The notes: generated from the sequence alone by a model not told the origin. Positions 13,982-26,904 are shown, counted from the stretch's first letter. The stretch is DNA of 64,000 nucleotides from Echeneis naucrates (GCF_900963305.1 NC_042526.1:942001-1006000), one strand, 5' to 3'. Numbers and translations: made by a program.

Positions 13982-13985
13982 CACA
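13590..13985. repeat. Cluster of CA microsatellites
   Basis: Three CA/ACAG runs at about 13590-13628, 13750-13790 and 13957-13985, just upstream (minus strand) of the lsp1 start codon exon. They are simple-sequence DNA that would lie in the lsp1 5' UTR or promoter-proximal sequence. Confidence 0.85.
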
Positions 13986-14217
13986 GCTCATTTCATCACA
14001 ATCCTCTCCTCAACAATTCAATTCAACCCCCCCGATTTACCAAAGCTGCAGATTAGCAGAAAACAAAGCGAGGGAGTGTGTTTGTTATCTGGAGACGAAC
14101 AGAAGCCGCAGAGCAAACATCAGGACGTTAGCCTAGCTTAGCATCGACAGGAAGTATGTGACGGTGACACGCCAAAATCTGCTTCCTGTCGGGCTGAAAA
14201 GACTCCCCATCAGGGGG

Positions 14218-14540
14218 ACTGAAGGCTATGGGAAAATTTCCCTCCTCCCTTATATTGAAGCCTATGGGAAAATGTCCCTCCTCCCTTATATTGAAGTCTA
14301 TGGGAAAATGTCCCTCCTCCTGCCTTATATTGATGCCTATGGGAAAATGTCCCTCCTCCTCCCTTATATTGAAGCCTATGGGAAAATGTCCCTCCTCCTC
14401 CCTTATATTGATGCCTATGGGAAAATGTCCCTCCTCCTCCCTGATGAGTTTATGGTCTCAACAGGATGTTCATTTTTTAGATGAACTTAGACTTAGAGGA
14501 AAAGGGGAGGGGTTAGGGGGCGGGGCTACAGGACCACCTT
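14218..14540 (+). repeat. Interspersed repeat copy with an internal 36-39 bp tandem expansion
   Basis: Six head-to-tail units of 36 or 39 bp, each with TATGGGAAAATGTCCCTCC followed by CTTATATTGA. The 3-bp length steps come from an extra CTC. The unit is the core of a repeat found singly elsewhere in the window (TATTGAAGTCTATGGGAAAA). Beyond the array the element continues with GATGAGTTTATGGTCTCAAC and a GGGGTTAGGGGGCGGGGCTA tail. Because unit lengths are multiples of three, the array is open in more than one frame; I do not regard these frames as genes. Confidence 0.8.
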
Positions 14541-16913
14541 AGGAGAGAGTAGAGAGCAGGTCAGAACCACCTTCTCCTCTAAACTGACAGGTTATGAGAG
14601 ACAATGTCCATCCTGCCGGTCCAGATAACAAAATGACGGAAGCTGTCAACAAAAACAAATAAACACACGAAAACAGCTTCATCCTTTATCACCGTCATGG
14701 TTACCGTTCTCACCGTAACCATGACAATACACCCATACAGAGAAAAGGTACGTGCTTTGTCTTTTAATTCAGCTGCTTCCAGGACTCGCTGCTGGAGTCT
14801 GGACCATGTGCACCATCTCACTGTTTCAGCTCATCAGTCTAAGGGATTGTGATTTGGGCGTCATCTGATTCTTGTGTGTACAAACGCAGTTTTACACAAT
14901 TACACACTTTTATCTCCTGATCTCTCTCGAGCCCCTGCAGGTCCTGAAGCCTCTTGTCTGGCTTTCACATGTCCAAAAACAAACTGTCGGTCTTTGTCTT
15001 CGCCCTCCCTCCCCTAAAAGCCCTCACGTTCCCATATTCAACAGGCCGCCGTTACTACGGTAACCCACTCCAGTCAAGTCTTGCCCGGTGGCGCGTCAGA
15101 CAAAAGGACACTCCAGGAAGTGAATACAGAGCTGATAAAACAGAGCTGCCCTTTCCAACCAGCACAGACCGCCCTGAACACAATCTGAACAAATAAATAA
15201 AATCAGCAGTTTTGTTTGTTTAAAGATGCAGCATCACTTCTTATGATGTAGTCTGGACAAATTCAAATTTAGAGAGAATTTATAATCAGTTTAAAATCTA
15301 TTCTGTTTTCTATTTTGCACAATTTTATGGAGATTTCATTGGATGCAGGTGATTCTGGTCGACCTTGACCTTGACGTCCTGCAGCATCTGCAGCCGATGC
15401 AGCCAAACGTGATTCATGCTGAATTTCAGTGTAATTACACAAATAAAAAGCTCCATTTAATGTGAGCACGACTACGTTAGTGTTCAGCTCAGTGCACAAC
15501 GGGAAGCTTCAGAGGCGATGTGAGCTAGATCAGGAAGAATTACAGTTATTTATTTTGACTGATTGTTTTCCGTTCCAAATTTTATTTTGGATGCCAAAAT
15601 AAGATTAGCCCGTCTGTTTTTTTTTTTTTTCAGTGTGATTGTGAATCATCACGATAAAAAGGTCATTTTCAGAGCGACCATCTGAAGTCACTGCTGTGAC
15701 CAACAGATGTGTTTTATCTCCGTCTTCCCAGCTGCAGGACAAACACGTCCATCCATCAGCTGAGATGCGACGCCGTCCTCCTGTTGGTCCACAGCAAACA
15801 GTCCGAGCTGCCGCGTTATCTGCCGATGTCAGGAAGCTGAAGTGTCTCTTCCTCTACTTTGGTGTCAGAAGTAACGAAGGCCTGCTGCTTTTCTGCTGAG
15901 GCCTGAACTGAAGTTGGTTCAGCTCTGTTTGGCTGCAGACGGATCCGGTAAAGCTCCGGGGGAGTGTCGACCTGCGACCCCGGGTGTGTTCCTGCTTCTC
16001 CTCTGTCTGATGGCGGCGCCGCTCTCATCGCCTCCCACTCAGGCGCCGGGGATCTGCTCGCCTGACACCGAGAGCTGCCTGAGTTTACTGAAACGGGAAC
16101 GTCAGCAGGAGCTTTGGCACCCAGTACAGAGCTGATCAGAGCCAATCAGATGGTGAACCCTCAGACTCCTTCAGGTTTCTGCATCGTTTCCTCAGCTCCA
16201 TCAGTTAATCAGTCAAAGAAAGCAGCGCAGTGACATAAAGTAGAACCTGAACTGCAGCGCCTCCGTGGACAGACTCAGTCTCAGAGCCGAAAGACATTCA
16301 AGAAGAGAACGTCTAAAAACGTCACAGTGTTCTGCTGTTCCAGATAATTTGGTCTTTTTTGTTTTTCTCTCTGCTCTTTTTGAATTCATGTTCATATTTC
16401 AGATGGGTTAGAGCTACCAGGAGAGGCGGCCGTGTTTGTGTATCGGTCTGCTGCACATTCATATGAGCAGTTAGTTTACAGCCTCCAGCAGACTGCTGAT
16501 CCAGGAGGAGGAAAGAAGGTGACCTGGACAGAAAAACAAGGACTGAGGGAACATGGAAGGAGGTTTATCTCGATGTTGTCTGTCAACAAATCAACAACAT
16601 GTGAATCTTTTCACTTCATAAATGCAGAAAACTAATTTCCACAAAATAATCAAAACGGTCTCATTCAGTCGACTTTTCAAACAAACATCTGTTTTCCATT
16701 TCTGATCAATGACTAAACCAGCACTTGTTGCCGTGACGACGGCAAACAAAATAAATGCCACACACAATGCATCCTTGTTGTTGTCGTCATCATCATCATC
16801 AGTGTGCAAAGTCTGCTTTCAGTCTCAGCCTGCGATGGGAACGATGGCTGTCACCATGGCAACAAGCGATCAGAACAGATTTCGTCCGAACTATCGAAGG
16901 AGTCCTATCCTAT

Positions 16914-17030
16914 CTAATGACCACCAGGGGGCGATTCCGCTTGCTGTAAAAACAAGTCTGACTGTATTGAAGTCAATGGGAAAACGTTCATACTTCTACT
17001 TTGATTTATTAGCTCAGGAAAGGTTTTCCT
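16914..17030 (+). repeat. Short interspersed repeat copy
   Basis: Contains ACCACCAGGGGGCGATTCC followed by CTGTATTGAAGTCAATGGGA and TTTATTAGCTCAGGAAAGG. The same order of blocks is seen in the 12529-12620 and 62010-62085 copies. From memory this combination is common in teleost genomes; I cannot give a database name. Confidence 0.65.
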
Positions 17031-20000
17031 TCTCGGCTCCGCCTTCTTCCTCTGGTTTCAGAAAACCAAGACACGTTAAAAAAGCCTAAATCAGCATCTT
17101 TTCCTTCCTCTCTCACCGTTTGCATTAGTTAACAGTTGGACTGTGAAGGATCTGTCGTTTGGGACAGTGTGAGCAACCTGTCTTCAAACTCAGCCTCTGA
17201 GGGACGATCCTCGCTGATAGATTCCCACCTTCACTCCCAGATTTCACATCCCACCTCCAAAAATGTCCATCTGCCACATCCACCTTCATATTTTATAGAC
17301 TCGGCTCAACGTTTGTTTTGGCAGCAGGAAGCTTCTCCGACGCCTTTTGGTCGGATCTTTCTTCCCCTTCAGGAGTTGCCATGCTTTCATCCTTCTTCCA
17401 GCTGAAAACAACAAACTGCCTCCTGAGAGCTGAGACACAGATCCTGTGTCACATCTTCAGCCTTTAAGAGCCGGACCACACACTTCACTGCACTCCCAGA
17501 GGCTTAGCAGACATTCAGCCGGATCACTGGGCGTCATTAGTGGTTGAGGATTAGAATATTCTGCAGGAAACTGGATCAGCTTTCATTCAACAACAAAGTT
17601 TAACCGCCATCTTTGCTGATTCAGTGCATTTTGATGCACCTTGTTTTTCTTTGATTTGAACAATGAACTCCTAAAAAAGAGACTTTTCGAACCTCTATAA
17701 TTTAATTTTTGTCTCTGAGACAAATCTTCTTCGGATCGTCTTCATGGCGATGTCATACTTCACCCTCCATCTGCTGGACTTTATGGTCTAAAGGTATCAA
17801 TTAAAACATGAATTCATTCATAGATTTAAAGTAAATAACGACAATAAAACAAAAACAATCGATCAAAAATCATATTATATTACACAAATGAAAAATGTGT
17901 TCACTCCATAAAAAAATGTTTTCTGTGTGTGCGTTGATAAGATGTTCCTCACAAACAGAACAAACACGCCCCCTTCTGGTGGCACCCATCAATCACAAGG
18001 ACTCCCAGATGTGAGCAGAGGTCGGTAACTCCTCCTTCACGAGACTCTTACTCTTCTGACCTTTGACCTCTCTCTCTTCAGCTCTTAATTGCGTTATTCT
18101 GATTATTTTTGTCATCCGAGTTGCTTCAGTCCAAAAATATCAGGCTTGGCTTTCAGAGTGCCACGTTAGTCCAACAGGCCAACATGGCCCTCTGACCTTT
18201 GACCCCTCAGGGGTCAAAGTAAATGCTTCCTTCCCTCCATCAGTTCTGAAGCTCGTTCTCCTCTTTTTATTTACTGTTCAAGAAAAACACAGTGAAGTTA
18301 ATACAGAACATCGATTTACTGATAATTATTCTGTTCATACTGCAAAAAACTTAAAGATGAAATAGATCGTAAACTGATGACCAAACAATAAAATGCAGAA
18401 AGAGAGACGTTGTGTGGAAGTAAAATCAGAATTAAAAGTGAATTTCCAAAGAAGACGGAGGGATGAAGATTTAGATTTTGGTTGAACAAAAATGATTAAA
18501 TTGTGTTTTGATAAAATAATTCCGACCGGGAAAGGAAGTGATGTCACAGATAAATGTCGATCACAGTGAGAGAGCTTTCATTGGCCGTCTAGGGGATCCT
18601 CTCCTCTGATTGGCTCACTGACCTGCTGTTCCCAGAGCTCCAGAGAGACGGGACAGAAAACTGAGGGGATTTTGGGATATCAGCCCTTCAAAATAAAAGA
18701 TGGACCTTATATTGAAATTCTGGACTTTAATCATCAGCTTCCTCTTCTCCACTCTGAATAATGTAAAACATGTATCGGGGTCATTCTGACCTAACTGACC
18801 TCTGCGCTCACTCACTAAATACCACCAGCAGTCTCTAGGTTCTCTGGTCCGGTTTATTTCCTGGTAAATGCTAATGTAACGTTAGCTTGTTCACTGACGA
18901 GCGTAAAACTGATATTCAAAGTTAAAGCTGACTTCCACCTCCTCTAGTTGTGCTTTTTGCTGTAAAGCAGACAAGAAAACATTTGTAAAAAGAACCCATT
19001 TCTGTTTTATGGTGACGGCCCGATCGCTGCACGGCCGACTGGTGACGGAGACAAAACGCAAAGTTTTTTTAAAGGGAGTCTTACGAAGTCACATGATACA
19101 AATATAACTCAGAGGCGTCTCCTCACATTCCCCAGGAGGCCGAGAGGATAAAGTTAGCCTGCTGAGGAAACTCTAGAGGCCCCGGAGCCTCGGGGGCCCC
19201 GGCAGGCCGGGGGCGAAACTCACAGCGCCATAGAAGGAGTGTGAGAGCATCTGTGTGTGTGTGTGTGCGTGTGTGTGTGGAGGGCGAGGCTCAAACCTCG
19301 AGGTCAGGTCACATGACGCACATCGTCTGACATCAGACGAAGAGTCTGATGAGCTAAAAATACAGTTTTAATTTGTCAAATTAGTGAGCTATTATCATGG
19401 TTTTATTTCTGCAGGAGGAGGTGGATCTGACCTGCTCCGTTTCCTGATTGGGTGAGTTACAGTTTGTCAATCACACGGTAGCCACGCCCCCCGACCCCAG
19501 GACCACGATTAAACTGAGCTGAGATTAATTAATCCAACACGGAGGCTTTTTGAAGTCTGACTTCAGATTTACAAACCTGCCGTTAAACCGGCTGTGCAGC
19601 ATTATTTCATGATGCCATTTTCATTGGTTCAGCCCGCTCCCCCTTTCAGCCAATCACAGCGTCAGCTACCAGATTTAGCCAGCTAGCAGCTGTTAGCTCG
19701 AGCAACAACTATGTCGAAGTTATTCTGAATCAGCTCCGCACATGAGACACACAAACCGGAGCTGATTCAGTCAGCTTGACCAGAACCAGGACCCTTCAGA
19801 CCTCCAGGTCCAGGTTCATTCTCCCACAGAGCAGAAATGTCTTTTCATCACTGAATGTATGAAATATTCACGAATAAACATCCTTTATCATCAGTATCAT
19901 CATTGTTAATCAAGGAAAAGAAGTTTGGGACGATATTTTCAGTGTGATTTCTAAATATTCATGTTCTTATGTACGAGAAAAACTGTGATTTTGTAATATT

Positions 20001-20558
20001 ACAGTTTCCTCTCTCACAATTTGGAGGTTAAATTGTTTGGAAGATGATTTATTTCTCAAAATCATTATAATACCAAGACGCAGCGACAAGAAGAACATTT
20101 TTAAACTAACAAACCTAAATTCAGTTATTTTAAACTATTTATAAATGCATATTTCATGTAATCTAATTGGTTAAATAAATTAAATAAATTAATTCATCGT
20201 ATTTAATATTCTTTACTTGAATTTCATTTTGTAGTTTAATTTAATAAATTCAATCAAAAGCTTGAAGTTTGAGATGAAAAAAAAAAGAGACAAAAATCTT
20301 ATTTTCTTCCACATTTGACTTTATTGTGTTTTTTGGACATGGTTCAGTTTGTGTGCATGTTTTCACCGGATGTGTGGAGTTGAAGACTTGGTGTTGTGTG
20401 TTGGTGCGTGAACCTGCAGAAACTCTGGACGCTCTTCATCTCGACAAAACAAAGAACCTTCAGACAGCTAACCTGCCGTTCATCTCACCCAAACATAAAC
20501 ATGATTCAGCCGACGAATGGAGTTCATAGAAACAGAAAAGACAAACAGCAGCGAACGT

Positions 20559-22405
20559 TTAGGAGGTCTCGAACATCTTCTTCCTGTCGGCCTTGTCCTC
20601 GATGTTCTTACGCCAGTCGCCCACAGCTTCTGTCGGCTGCAGAGGAGCAAACAAAACGGTTAAAATGCAGAAATCAGCCTCCCTGGACTTCAAACCGCAC
20701 AGTTCATTCACAGACCAGATAAATAAAAAATATGAACATTTGATGATATTTTTCCTAAATTCAGTAGAAATATGGTTTTTACATTATTCCATTAAAGGAG
20801 CAGATTTTAGATTCATGATAAATTGAACATGAAGACGAGCAGAACGTCATTTCTTCTCTCATATTCTGACTGAATGAATAAAAGCTCGTCTGACTTCAGT
20901 CGATACATTGGAAGGAAAGTGGACGCGCTCATATTGACTCTCTGAGGTAAAAATAGGAAGTGAAATCTCAAACCCACCTCCTCTTTGACCTCCTTCTTGA
21001 CCTGCTTCAGGTTGGACCTCAGGTCCATGGTCACCTTGTGTTTGGAGCCCAGCAGAGCCTGCAGCATGGAGTCAGCAGACATACGGACCTTCTTCAGGGC
21101 GGGCTTCTTCACTCCGATCAGGTCCACCACTTTGATCTTCAGGTCCTCGATCTGTGACGGGTTTATCTTTAGTTAGCCGTCGTTCAGAGAGCTGCAGCTG
21201 CTGCTGTGATGCGTTCGGGGACAGTTACCTCTTTGTTGGTTTTTGCCACTTTGGCCTCGGCGTCGTACCTCTCCTCATCGATCTTGTCGATGGCGGCGTG
21301 GAGCTTCTTGCAGACTTCCTGTCAACACAAACACAAAGCCAGTTCTCCTGTTAGCGGCGTGATATTCAAAGAGAAAAGACAACTGAAACAGGAAGAGCTG
21401 CATTTCTACCATCTCGGAAATGAACACATTTCTGAAGAAGTTGATTCAATGCAAACAAAAACATTCTATTTCTCTGGAAGTTCCCCAGAAGGAGCTAGGC
21501 TAACAGTTTCCATCTGCCTCAGTCTTTATGCTAAGCTAGGCCTAAAATATATTCAGACAGTTGAATTTCTGACTTTCTGATGTTGTTTTTTTAATCATTA
21601 GTATAACTTAACAGTTTTTCTTGTACTTGAATGTTCACAGAAACAGGAAATGTCAGCATGTGTTCAGTGAGTAATGAGAAGTATTTCCACCCAGAAACTT
21701 CCACCTCCGGGTCGAGTCCAGATTCCTCCAGCTTCTGCCTGTGCAGCAGAACTGGGCCAGATGCAGATGCATCACGTTGTTTATGAGGCAGATTTGAGTC
21801 AGTAAGTGTAAATATGACTCAGATGTTCAGTAAACGTCAGCTCGCTCCGTCTGCGGCTCCATTTCACTTTAAAAATGTCATTAACTGAACATGTTTGAAC
21901 ATGACAGACAGACGCTGCCCTCACCATGAGGGCGGCCTGATCTCCAGAGGTCTCTGGGGCAGGACAGTGCTCGGCCATGTAGGCCTCCTTCGCCACAACC
22001 AGGTCCTTCTTCTCCTGCTCGATCCAGTTCAGGGCGATCTGGAGGATCAGGCTCTGCAGGACCGACAAACAAACAAATGAACGTCTATCCAGAACTCCGG
22101 ATTGTTTGTTCGTCAACAAAGCCTCTGCTTTTGGTCTTTTTAATGGGACTTTGGTGAATGAATGATTCATCCTGCTAAGTTAAAGAGTAAAAGCCTGGAG
22201 GCCTTGAAATCACATTAATGGCGGTAAACGAAACAGGAAGTAGTATTTTGGCGGGGCTGGTTTACCTTGAGGTGATGCCTGCGGCTGGAAGTCATCTTTT
22301 TCCTGTTTTGGGAGAAAGTTTTTTCACAAATCATTCAATATCGATCTCAAAATGGCAAATTTTAAATGTGAATTATGGAAACACGACTCAGACTTACTCA
22401 GACAT
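20559..22405 (-). CDS. tnni2: Troponin I, fast skeletal type, copy A
   Basis: Inhibitory subunit of the troponin complex; binds actin-tropomyosin, troponin C and troponin T on the thin filament and blocks myosin ATPase until calcium binds TnC. Coding exons (minus): 22398-22405 (within noncoding-leader exon 22398-22430), 22266-22302, 21925-22053, 21229-21318, 20978-21151, 20559-20636; 171 codons plus stop. Start MSEKKMTSSRRHHLK. The TnT-binding helical part spans residues 16-88, the inhibitory/TnC region [18 protein letters not shown] lies in exon 6, and the tail ends [20 protein letters not shown]. The inhibitory region is one residue shorter than in copies E and F (GV-KKP against GKFKRP). 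Copy A is the most diverged of A-D in exon 6 (SADSML, TMDLRSNL). It is the array member nearest lsp1. Confidence 0.96.
21490..21580. repeat. Fragment of an interspersed repeat
   Basis: GGAGCTAGGCTAACAG and CAGTCTTTATGCTAAGCTAG form a motif also present at about 23905-23960 (CCAGTGTTTATGCTAAGCTA) and 14118-14150 (GTTAGCCTAGCTTAGCAT). It looks like a dispersed teleost repeat in an intron of copy A; family name not assigned. Confidence 0.5.
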
Positions 22406-22430
22406 CTTTGCGGTTTTTGCAGTTCACGAC

Positions 22431-23470
22431 CTGCGAACAGAAACAGAAACATCTGATTTTTGACCTCTGCTGAATGCCGTAGTGCTTCAGTTGGAGGTTC
22501 TCTGGGATCAGCATGTTCAGCAGCTCGGATGGAGATGGACGGATGATTATTATTTGCGCCGTAACGTGATCTGAGACCACAGCTGAAGAGCAGCGTCGTC
22601 GACTGAACTAAACTGGGACGCTCGGAATCGAGTGTCGCGCCTTCACAGTTTATGACCGGATCAAGTTGACAGTTAATTTGAAAAATTCTTCAGTGAAAGA
22701 TGATCAAAGTTCATCCAGAAGATTTGATTGAAATTAATTTGAATGGCAAAGTATCAAGTGTAAGTCAAGAGAAGTGATCTTTCAGACTTTATGTTGTTTA
22801 TGATGTTTATACTTTCTTATTAAACAGAAATAAAACTTCAGCTTTCATTTTAAGTTCTTTTTGTTCTTTAAGATTTTTTTTTTCATTTGACTTTGACTTT
22901 ACAGACGAGAATTTAACACCTTTCAGTTAAATTTCCAGATTAACTAAATAAATAACAGAATAAATGTATCCATCAATAATGTCATCAACTTAATATGTAG
23001 ATCAATTTAAAGGTTAATTAGCAGTTAAGTTTTCCATCCGTGTCACAGGAAGTAAATCAAGCTTCAGCTTTCACATTCCTATTTTCTCTGAAACAGAAAA
23101 AGGTTTGTAAAATCGATTATTAAATTTTTCTCACTCCGTCAGCTTCAACAGGGAGCTGCAAACGTCCCGAGGACCTTAAACACACCGCAGTGGATCCTGA
23201 CCGGCCTCGTAAATCCCACGTCTGTCTGAAAAGGTCAAATGTGGCCCAGGAACACGTTCAACGTGAGTTCAGGATGTCAGGATGGGTCGAATGTGCAGAA
23301 ATCAGCGGCTGCAATCCGGATTTCAATGCTGATTTTTACGGGAAGAGTCGGAGGTCGAGAAGTTTGTTTCTTTTTTTTGTTTGTTTGCTTGTTTTGGTCT
23401 GGTAGAATAAAAGATGCTGCTCTCAGAGAGACTGATGGAAAAAAAATCGAAATAAAGAAAATTTCTCACC
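22431..23470 (-). other. Copy A intron 1
   Basis: Intron between the noncoding first exon, whose donor is at 23469-23468 (CAATAG then GTGAG), and the leader/ATG exon (acceptor at 22431-22433, TTCGCAG). AT-rich, no other feature recognised. Confidence 0.6.
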
Positions 23471-23539
23471 TATTGGCAGGAGGAGGAAGAAGGAGAGGAC
23501 AAGACACACTTGGTGGAAGAAAAGGAGACACTGCCAAAG

Positions 23540-23670
23540 CCACAGACAGTGAAAAATGAAAAAGGGTATATATGGTGGGTTGCGATGCCTCAGCAAAATG
23601 CCCAGATCCTCTTTATGGAAGTGGATTCCTGGGCAGACCAATAAGAGCCCACGAGCTCCTGAAATACACC
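23540..23670 (-). promoter_or_regulatory. Promoter of troponin I copy A
   Basis: Read on the minus strand: a TATA box (plus TATATAT, 23567-23573), about 37 bases upstream a CCATAAAG box (plus CTTTATGG, 23611-23618), then an inverted CCAAT box (plus ACCAAT near 23638) and a GTATTTC box (plus GAAATAC near 23661). The same four blocks in the same order precede all six troponin I copies. Start of transcription is inferred about 30 bases below the TATA box, giving a first exon of about 70 bases ending at 23470. Confidence 0.75.
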
Positions 23671-23889
23671 CGGCCCAGCCCTGCTCTGCAAACCGCCCCC
23701 CCACAGACCACCTCCAGCTGATATGAACACTTAAAAATGGGTTTTAAAGGACCCCAAACCTCATCAGACAGAAGTTAAGATTTGTGTTGTTGACCTACAT
23801 TTCATTTTATCTACACAAGATTTCTCTGTCGTCACGTCGCTGCAGACTGAAACACAAATCAGTTGTTTCTGGAAGTGAAAAGTCCTTTT

Positions 23890-24030
23890 TAGGAAGAATT
23901 CAAAGGCTAGCTGTTTTCCTTTACTTCCAGTGTTTATGCTAAGCTAAGCTAACCATCCCCTTTCTCCAGCACTAGACATGATATTTATACATTAAACGTA
24001 TTTCCTAAAAGGCTGAATTATTCCTTTAAG
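23890..24030. repeat. Dispersed repeat fragment
   Basis: CCAGTGTTTATGCTAAGCTA and TATTTCCTAAAAGGCTGAAT resemble a common fish interspersed repeat, with related fragments at 14118-14150 and 21490-21580. It lies in the 24.0-kb spacer between copy B's 3' end (poly(A) signal, plus TTTATT at 24246-24251) and copy A's promoter. Confidence 0.5.
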
Positions 24031-24388
24031 AGTCTGTAATAAATACCATGAAGCGTTAAATGTGTTTCCTCTATTCATCTTCGCTGAGATGAAAAATCTT
24101 TTTCTACAAAGCTTCAGTCAAATGTCAAAAATAGAATTTCAAAGTTAGATTCTAATATTAATTTGGAATGAAGGTGTCTCGTTGTGTGATTTGGGAAAAA
24201 CTAAAGGATGAAAGTAGCAAACGTACGAATCCTCATTTGAAAACATTTATTTCTAACAGTTAAATACACGTTGAGCTAAAGTATGAACTGCTTCTTTTTC
24301 CTTCAGAACAACCTAAAAAAAACTAAACAAAACAAAAAGTGTCTCAACTCTCGTCCCTCCCACCACGTCTCCACCGCTCAGGACAGAT

Positions 24389-26015
24389 TTAGGAGGTCTC
24401 GAACATCTTCTTCCTGTCAGCTTTGTCCTCGATGTTTTTACGCCAGTCGCCGACGGCCTCTGTTGGCTGGAGACACAGCAGCAACACAAAGATTAACACA
24501 AAAACACTTTTAAATTTCATTTGAGATCACGTTTAATTTTATATCTTGAAGAACCTTCTTGCTTTTAACCGATGAGTATTTTTATTTTTTTACAGGATTA
24601 TGATGTGTCGTTGAAATATGTTTCTATTGGATGTAATTAAAGTTTGATCAGGTTGGACATATTGTGATCATGTGATGACTTCCTGTTGGCGCCTCACCTC
24701 CTCCTTCACCTCCTTCTTGACCTGCTTCAGGTTGGCCCTCAGGTCCATGTTGACTTTGTGTTTCCCGCCCAGCAGAGCCTGCAGCATGGCGTCGGCCGAC
24801 ATGCGGACCTTCTTCAGGGCGGGCTTCTTCACTCCGGCCAGCTCGATCACCTTCAGCTTCAGATCCTCGATCTGAGGCAGAGAAACGTCACGGCGGATTA
24901 AACCTCTGAAGGCTGAAAGCTGCCTCCTTCCCTGAAAAGCGTCTTGAAAGCAGGTTGAACCAAATGAGCTGATTGAATCGTGCCCTTGAATTAAAAGTCG
25001 AATCAAGCAGGAGGCTCGATGAAGAAATACAGTCGGGACAGTCTACTAGATTTTTTGAAACAGTATTTGGAGAAGCAGGGACATTTTCCCATAGACTTTC
25101 AGGCTGTCACGTTTCAGAGCCAGATTCTACGTCACCTCTTTGTCGGCCTTCTGAACTTTGGCCTCGGCGTCGTAGCGTGCCTCGTCGATCTTGTCGATGG
25201 CCTGATGGATCTTCTTGCAAATTTCCTGTCGGGGGATTAATAAACAAACTCTGTTACATTTAGCTGATGCTGAACAGTAAAACTGTCAAATGTGAAAAAG
25301 AAAAAACAATATTAGAAGTTCTCCGTGTCGGTATGTGTAATAATAAGCTGCCATAAATAAAACACTTCAGCAGCATCCAACATGATTCAGTCACCATCAG
25401 CTCACCATGAGGGCGGCCTGATCTCCGCTGAGGGAGGGGGCGGGGCAGTTCTCTGCCATGTAAGCTTCCTTCACCGCCTTCAGTTCCTTCTTCTCCTGCT
25501 CGATCATGCCGGCAGCGATCTGCAGCATCAAACTCTGCACGAGGACCAAAAGCATTTGGATGTCATGTTTCAATTCAGCGTTTCAATGACGCAAAATAAA
25601 AGGACGCAGGCCGACCTTCAGATGATGCTTGCGGCTGGACGTCATTTTCTTTCCACTTTGAGAAACAAATAAGAAAGTCAGAACTTCGACTCAAATAAAA
25701 GGCTCGAACCAGAGCAACATAAAAGCAGACAGAGCTGCTTTGAACTGACATGAAAAAAAAAACTGAATAGGTTAAAAACCCAAAAACAAATTCGATGACT
25801 TTTTATCATAACAGAAAATATCCTAACCAACCATCGATGTGTAGCCGGAGACACAAGGTTTGATCTGAAGTCTGAAAGTCGAATCTCAAAATGGTGAAAA
25901 TCACATTTTAAATTGCATCAAATCTTTTCAGTTTTGTTTTGTTTTTGTTTTGTTTGTTCTGAGTTTAGTTGGAATCTGCAGGTTAAAAAGAAGACGATTG
26001 TACTCACTCAGACAT
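24389..26015 (-). CDS. tnni2: Troponin I, fast skeletal type, copy B
   Basis: Thin-filament inhibitory subunit, as for copy A. Coding exons (minus): 26008-26015 (leader exon 26008-26040), 25616-25655, 25406-25534, 25136-25225, 24698-24871, 24389-24466; 172 codons plus stop. The second coding exon uses acceptor CTCAAAG, giving [16 protein letters not shown]; the extra Gly codon makes the exon 40 rather than 37 bases, as in copy C. Exon 4 reads SLMLQIAAGMIEQEKKELK; exon 5 has DEARYDAEAKVQKADKE where other copies have DEERYD. Exon 6 is virtually identical to that of copy C (one base differs in 174), while exons 4 and 5 differ at many positions, see findings. Tail KADRKKMFETS. Poly(A) signal about 140 bases past the stop. 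Confidence 0.96.
25079..25106 (-). repeat. Short interspersed repeat core beside copy B exon 5
   Basis: ACATTTTCCCATAGACTTTC, the core of the repeat described at 14218-14540 in opposite orientation, about 30 bases past the donor of copy B exon 5 (donor at 25135). Confidence 0.6.
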
Positions 26016-26040
26016 TTTGGTTGTTTTTGGTCTTCACAGC

Positions 26041-26840
26041 CTGTTCAGACACAGAAAACATCAGCTGAACATGAGCAGGCAGGTCACAAAGGTCACACAC
26101 ACACACACACGCACACACACACTTTTATCAAACGTTGACCTCCTGACCTCCAGCAGGAAACACGATACATTTTACTATCACAGAAAACCGACGCCAGCGA
26201 TCACAAACTGGCTAATTCTGGACGGGCCCACATTGTGTCCGGCCTTCACGCCAACACCAACATCCAGCAGGCACAACTTAAAATCATGAAGCTCCAAAGA
26301 AGTTCTCCGGCCGACATTCAAAATAAAACAGGACCAGAAACAAGGAAAAACAAGGAAAATTGAATGATTCCAGAAAAAATCCTCATTTAGAATCGCAGTT
26401 TAGATATTTAAACAGTTTTCAGTCTCTAATCTTTGTGTTATTCGTTCATTTACATTAAAGTCAGATTAGCCTGAGAAATCTTAAATTCACTCACAAATAA
26501 AAAGTGACACAAGTAACATATAAATGAAAATTACAGCTTCTCTCTCAGGTCAGAATAAACTCTGTTTACAGATCGGAGTTTTAATATCGCAGCTAAACAA
26601 TAAATGGCAACTTTTTCCCATCAGCCCCGTCAAAATAAAACAACCAAACCACAGATCAGCCCCCGTCAAAATAAAACAACCAAACTGAGCTGAATGCTCC
26701 CTCTCCCTATCTGTCTCCAAGAGGTCAGAGGTCAGAGGTCAGACCTGCAGCACCCTCCTTTCATCAAACACCTCTGCAGAATAAAACAAATCCCCACCAG
26801 AACCAGAACCAGAGCCAGAACCCGCCGTGTCGTTTCTTAC
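26041..26840 (-). other. Copy B intron 1
   Basis: Intron between the noncoding first exon (donor at 26840, CTCCG then GTAAG) and the leader/ATG exon. Contains a CA run (about 26095-26121) and a 38-bp near-duplicated stretch containing CCCGTCAAAATAAAACAACC at about 26625-26690. No gene recognised. Confidence 0.6.
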
Positions 26841-26904
26841 CGGAGAAAAAGAAGCAGAGCCGTCTGACGAGGCGGTCGGAGGAGGAAGAGGAGGAGACGT
26901 TACC

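Larger units (their letters stand above)
13427..20558. other. Intergenic and 5' region between lsp1 coding exon 1 and troponin I copy A
   Basis: About 7.1 kb without a recognised gene. Any lsp1 5' UTR and promoter should lie in the first part. CA microsatellites (13590-13628, 13750-13790, 13957-13985), an expanded short repeat (14218-14540), another copy of it (about 16914-17030) and a GT-rich stretch near 19254-19280 are present. A minus-strand AATAAA (plus TTTATT at 20320-20325) about 235 bases past the copy A stop is its likely poly(A) signal. Open frames at 15816-16145 and 15914-16135 look like chance. Confidence 0.5.

Noticed and set aside
14158-14542. YGKMSLLLPYI-type repeat protein
   Set aside because: Tandem repeat of an interspersed element with unit lengths divisible by three.
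15816-16145. 109-residue minus frame and overlapping plus frame with a hydrophobic start
   Set aside because: Overlapping open frames on both strands with no family match; the plus frame has a signal-like stretch, but no supporting exons.
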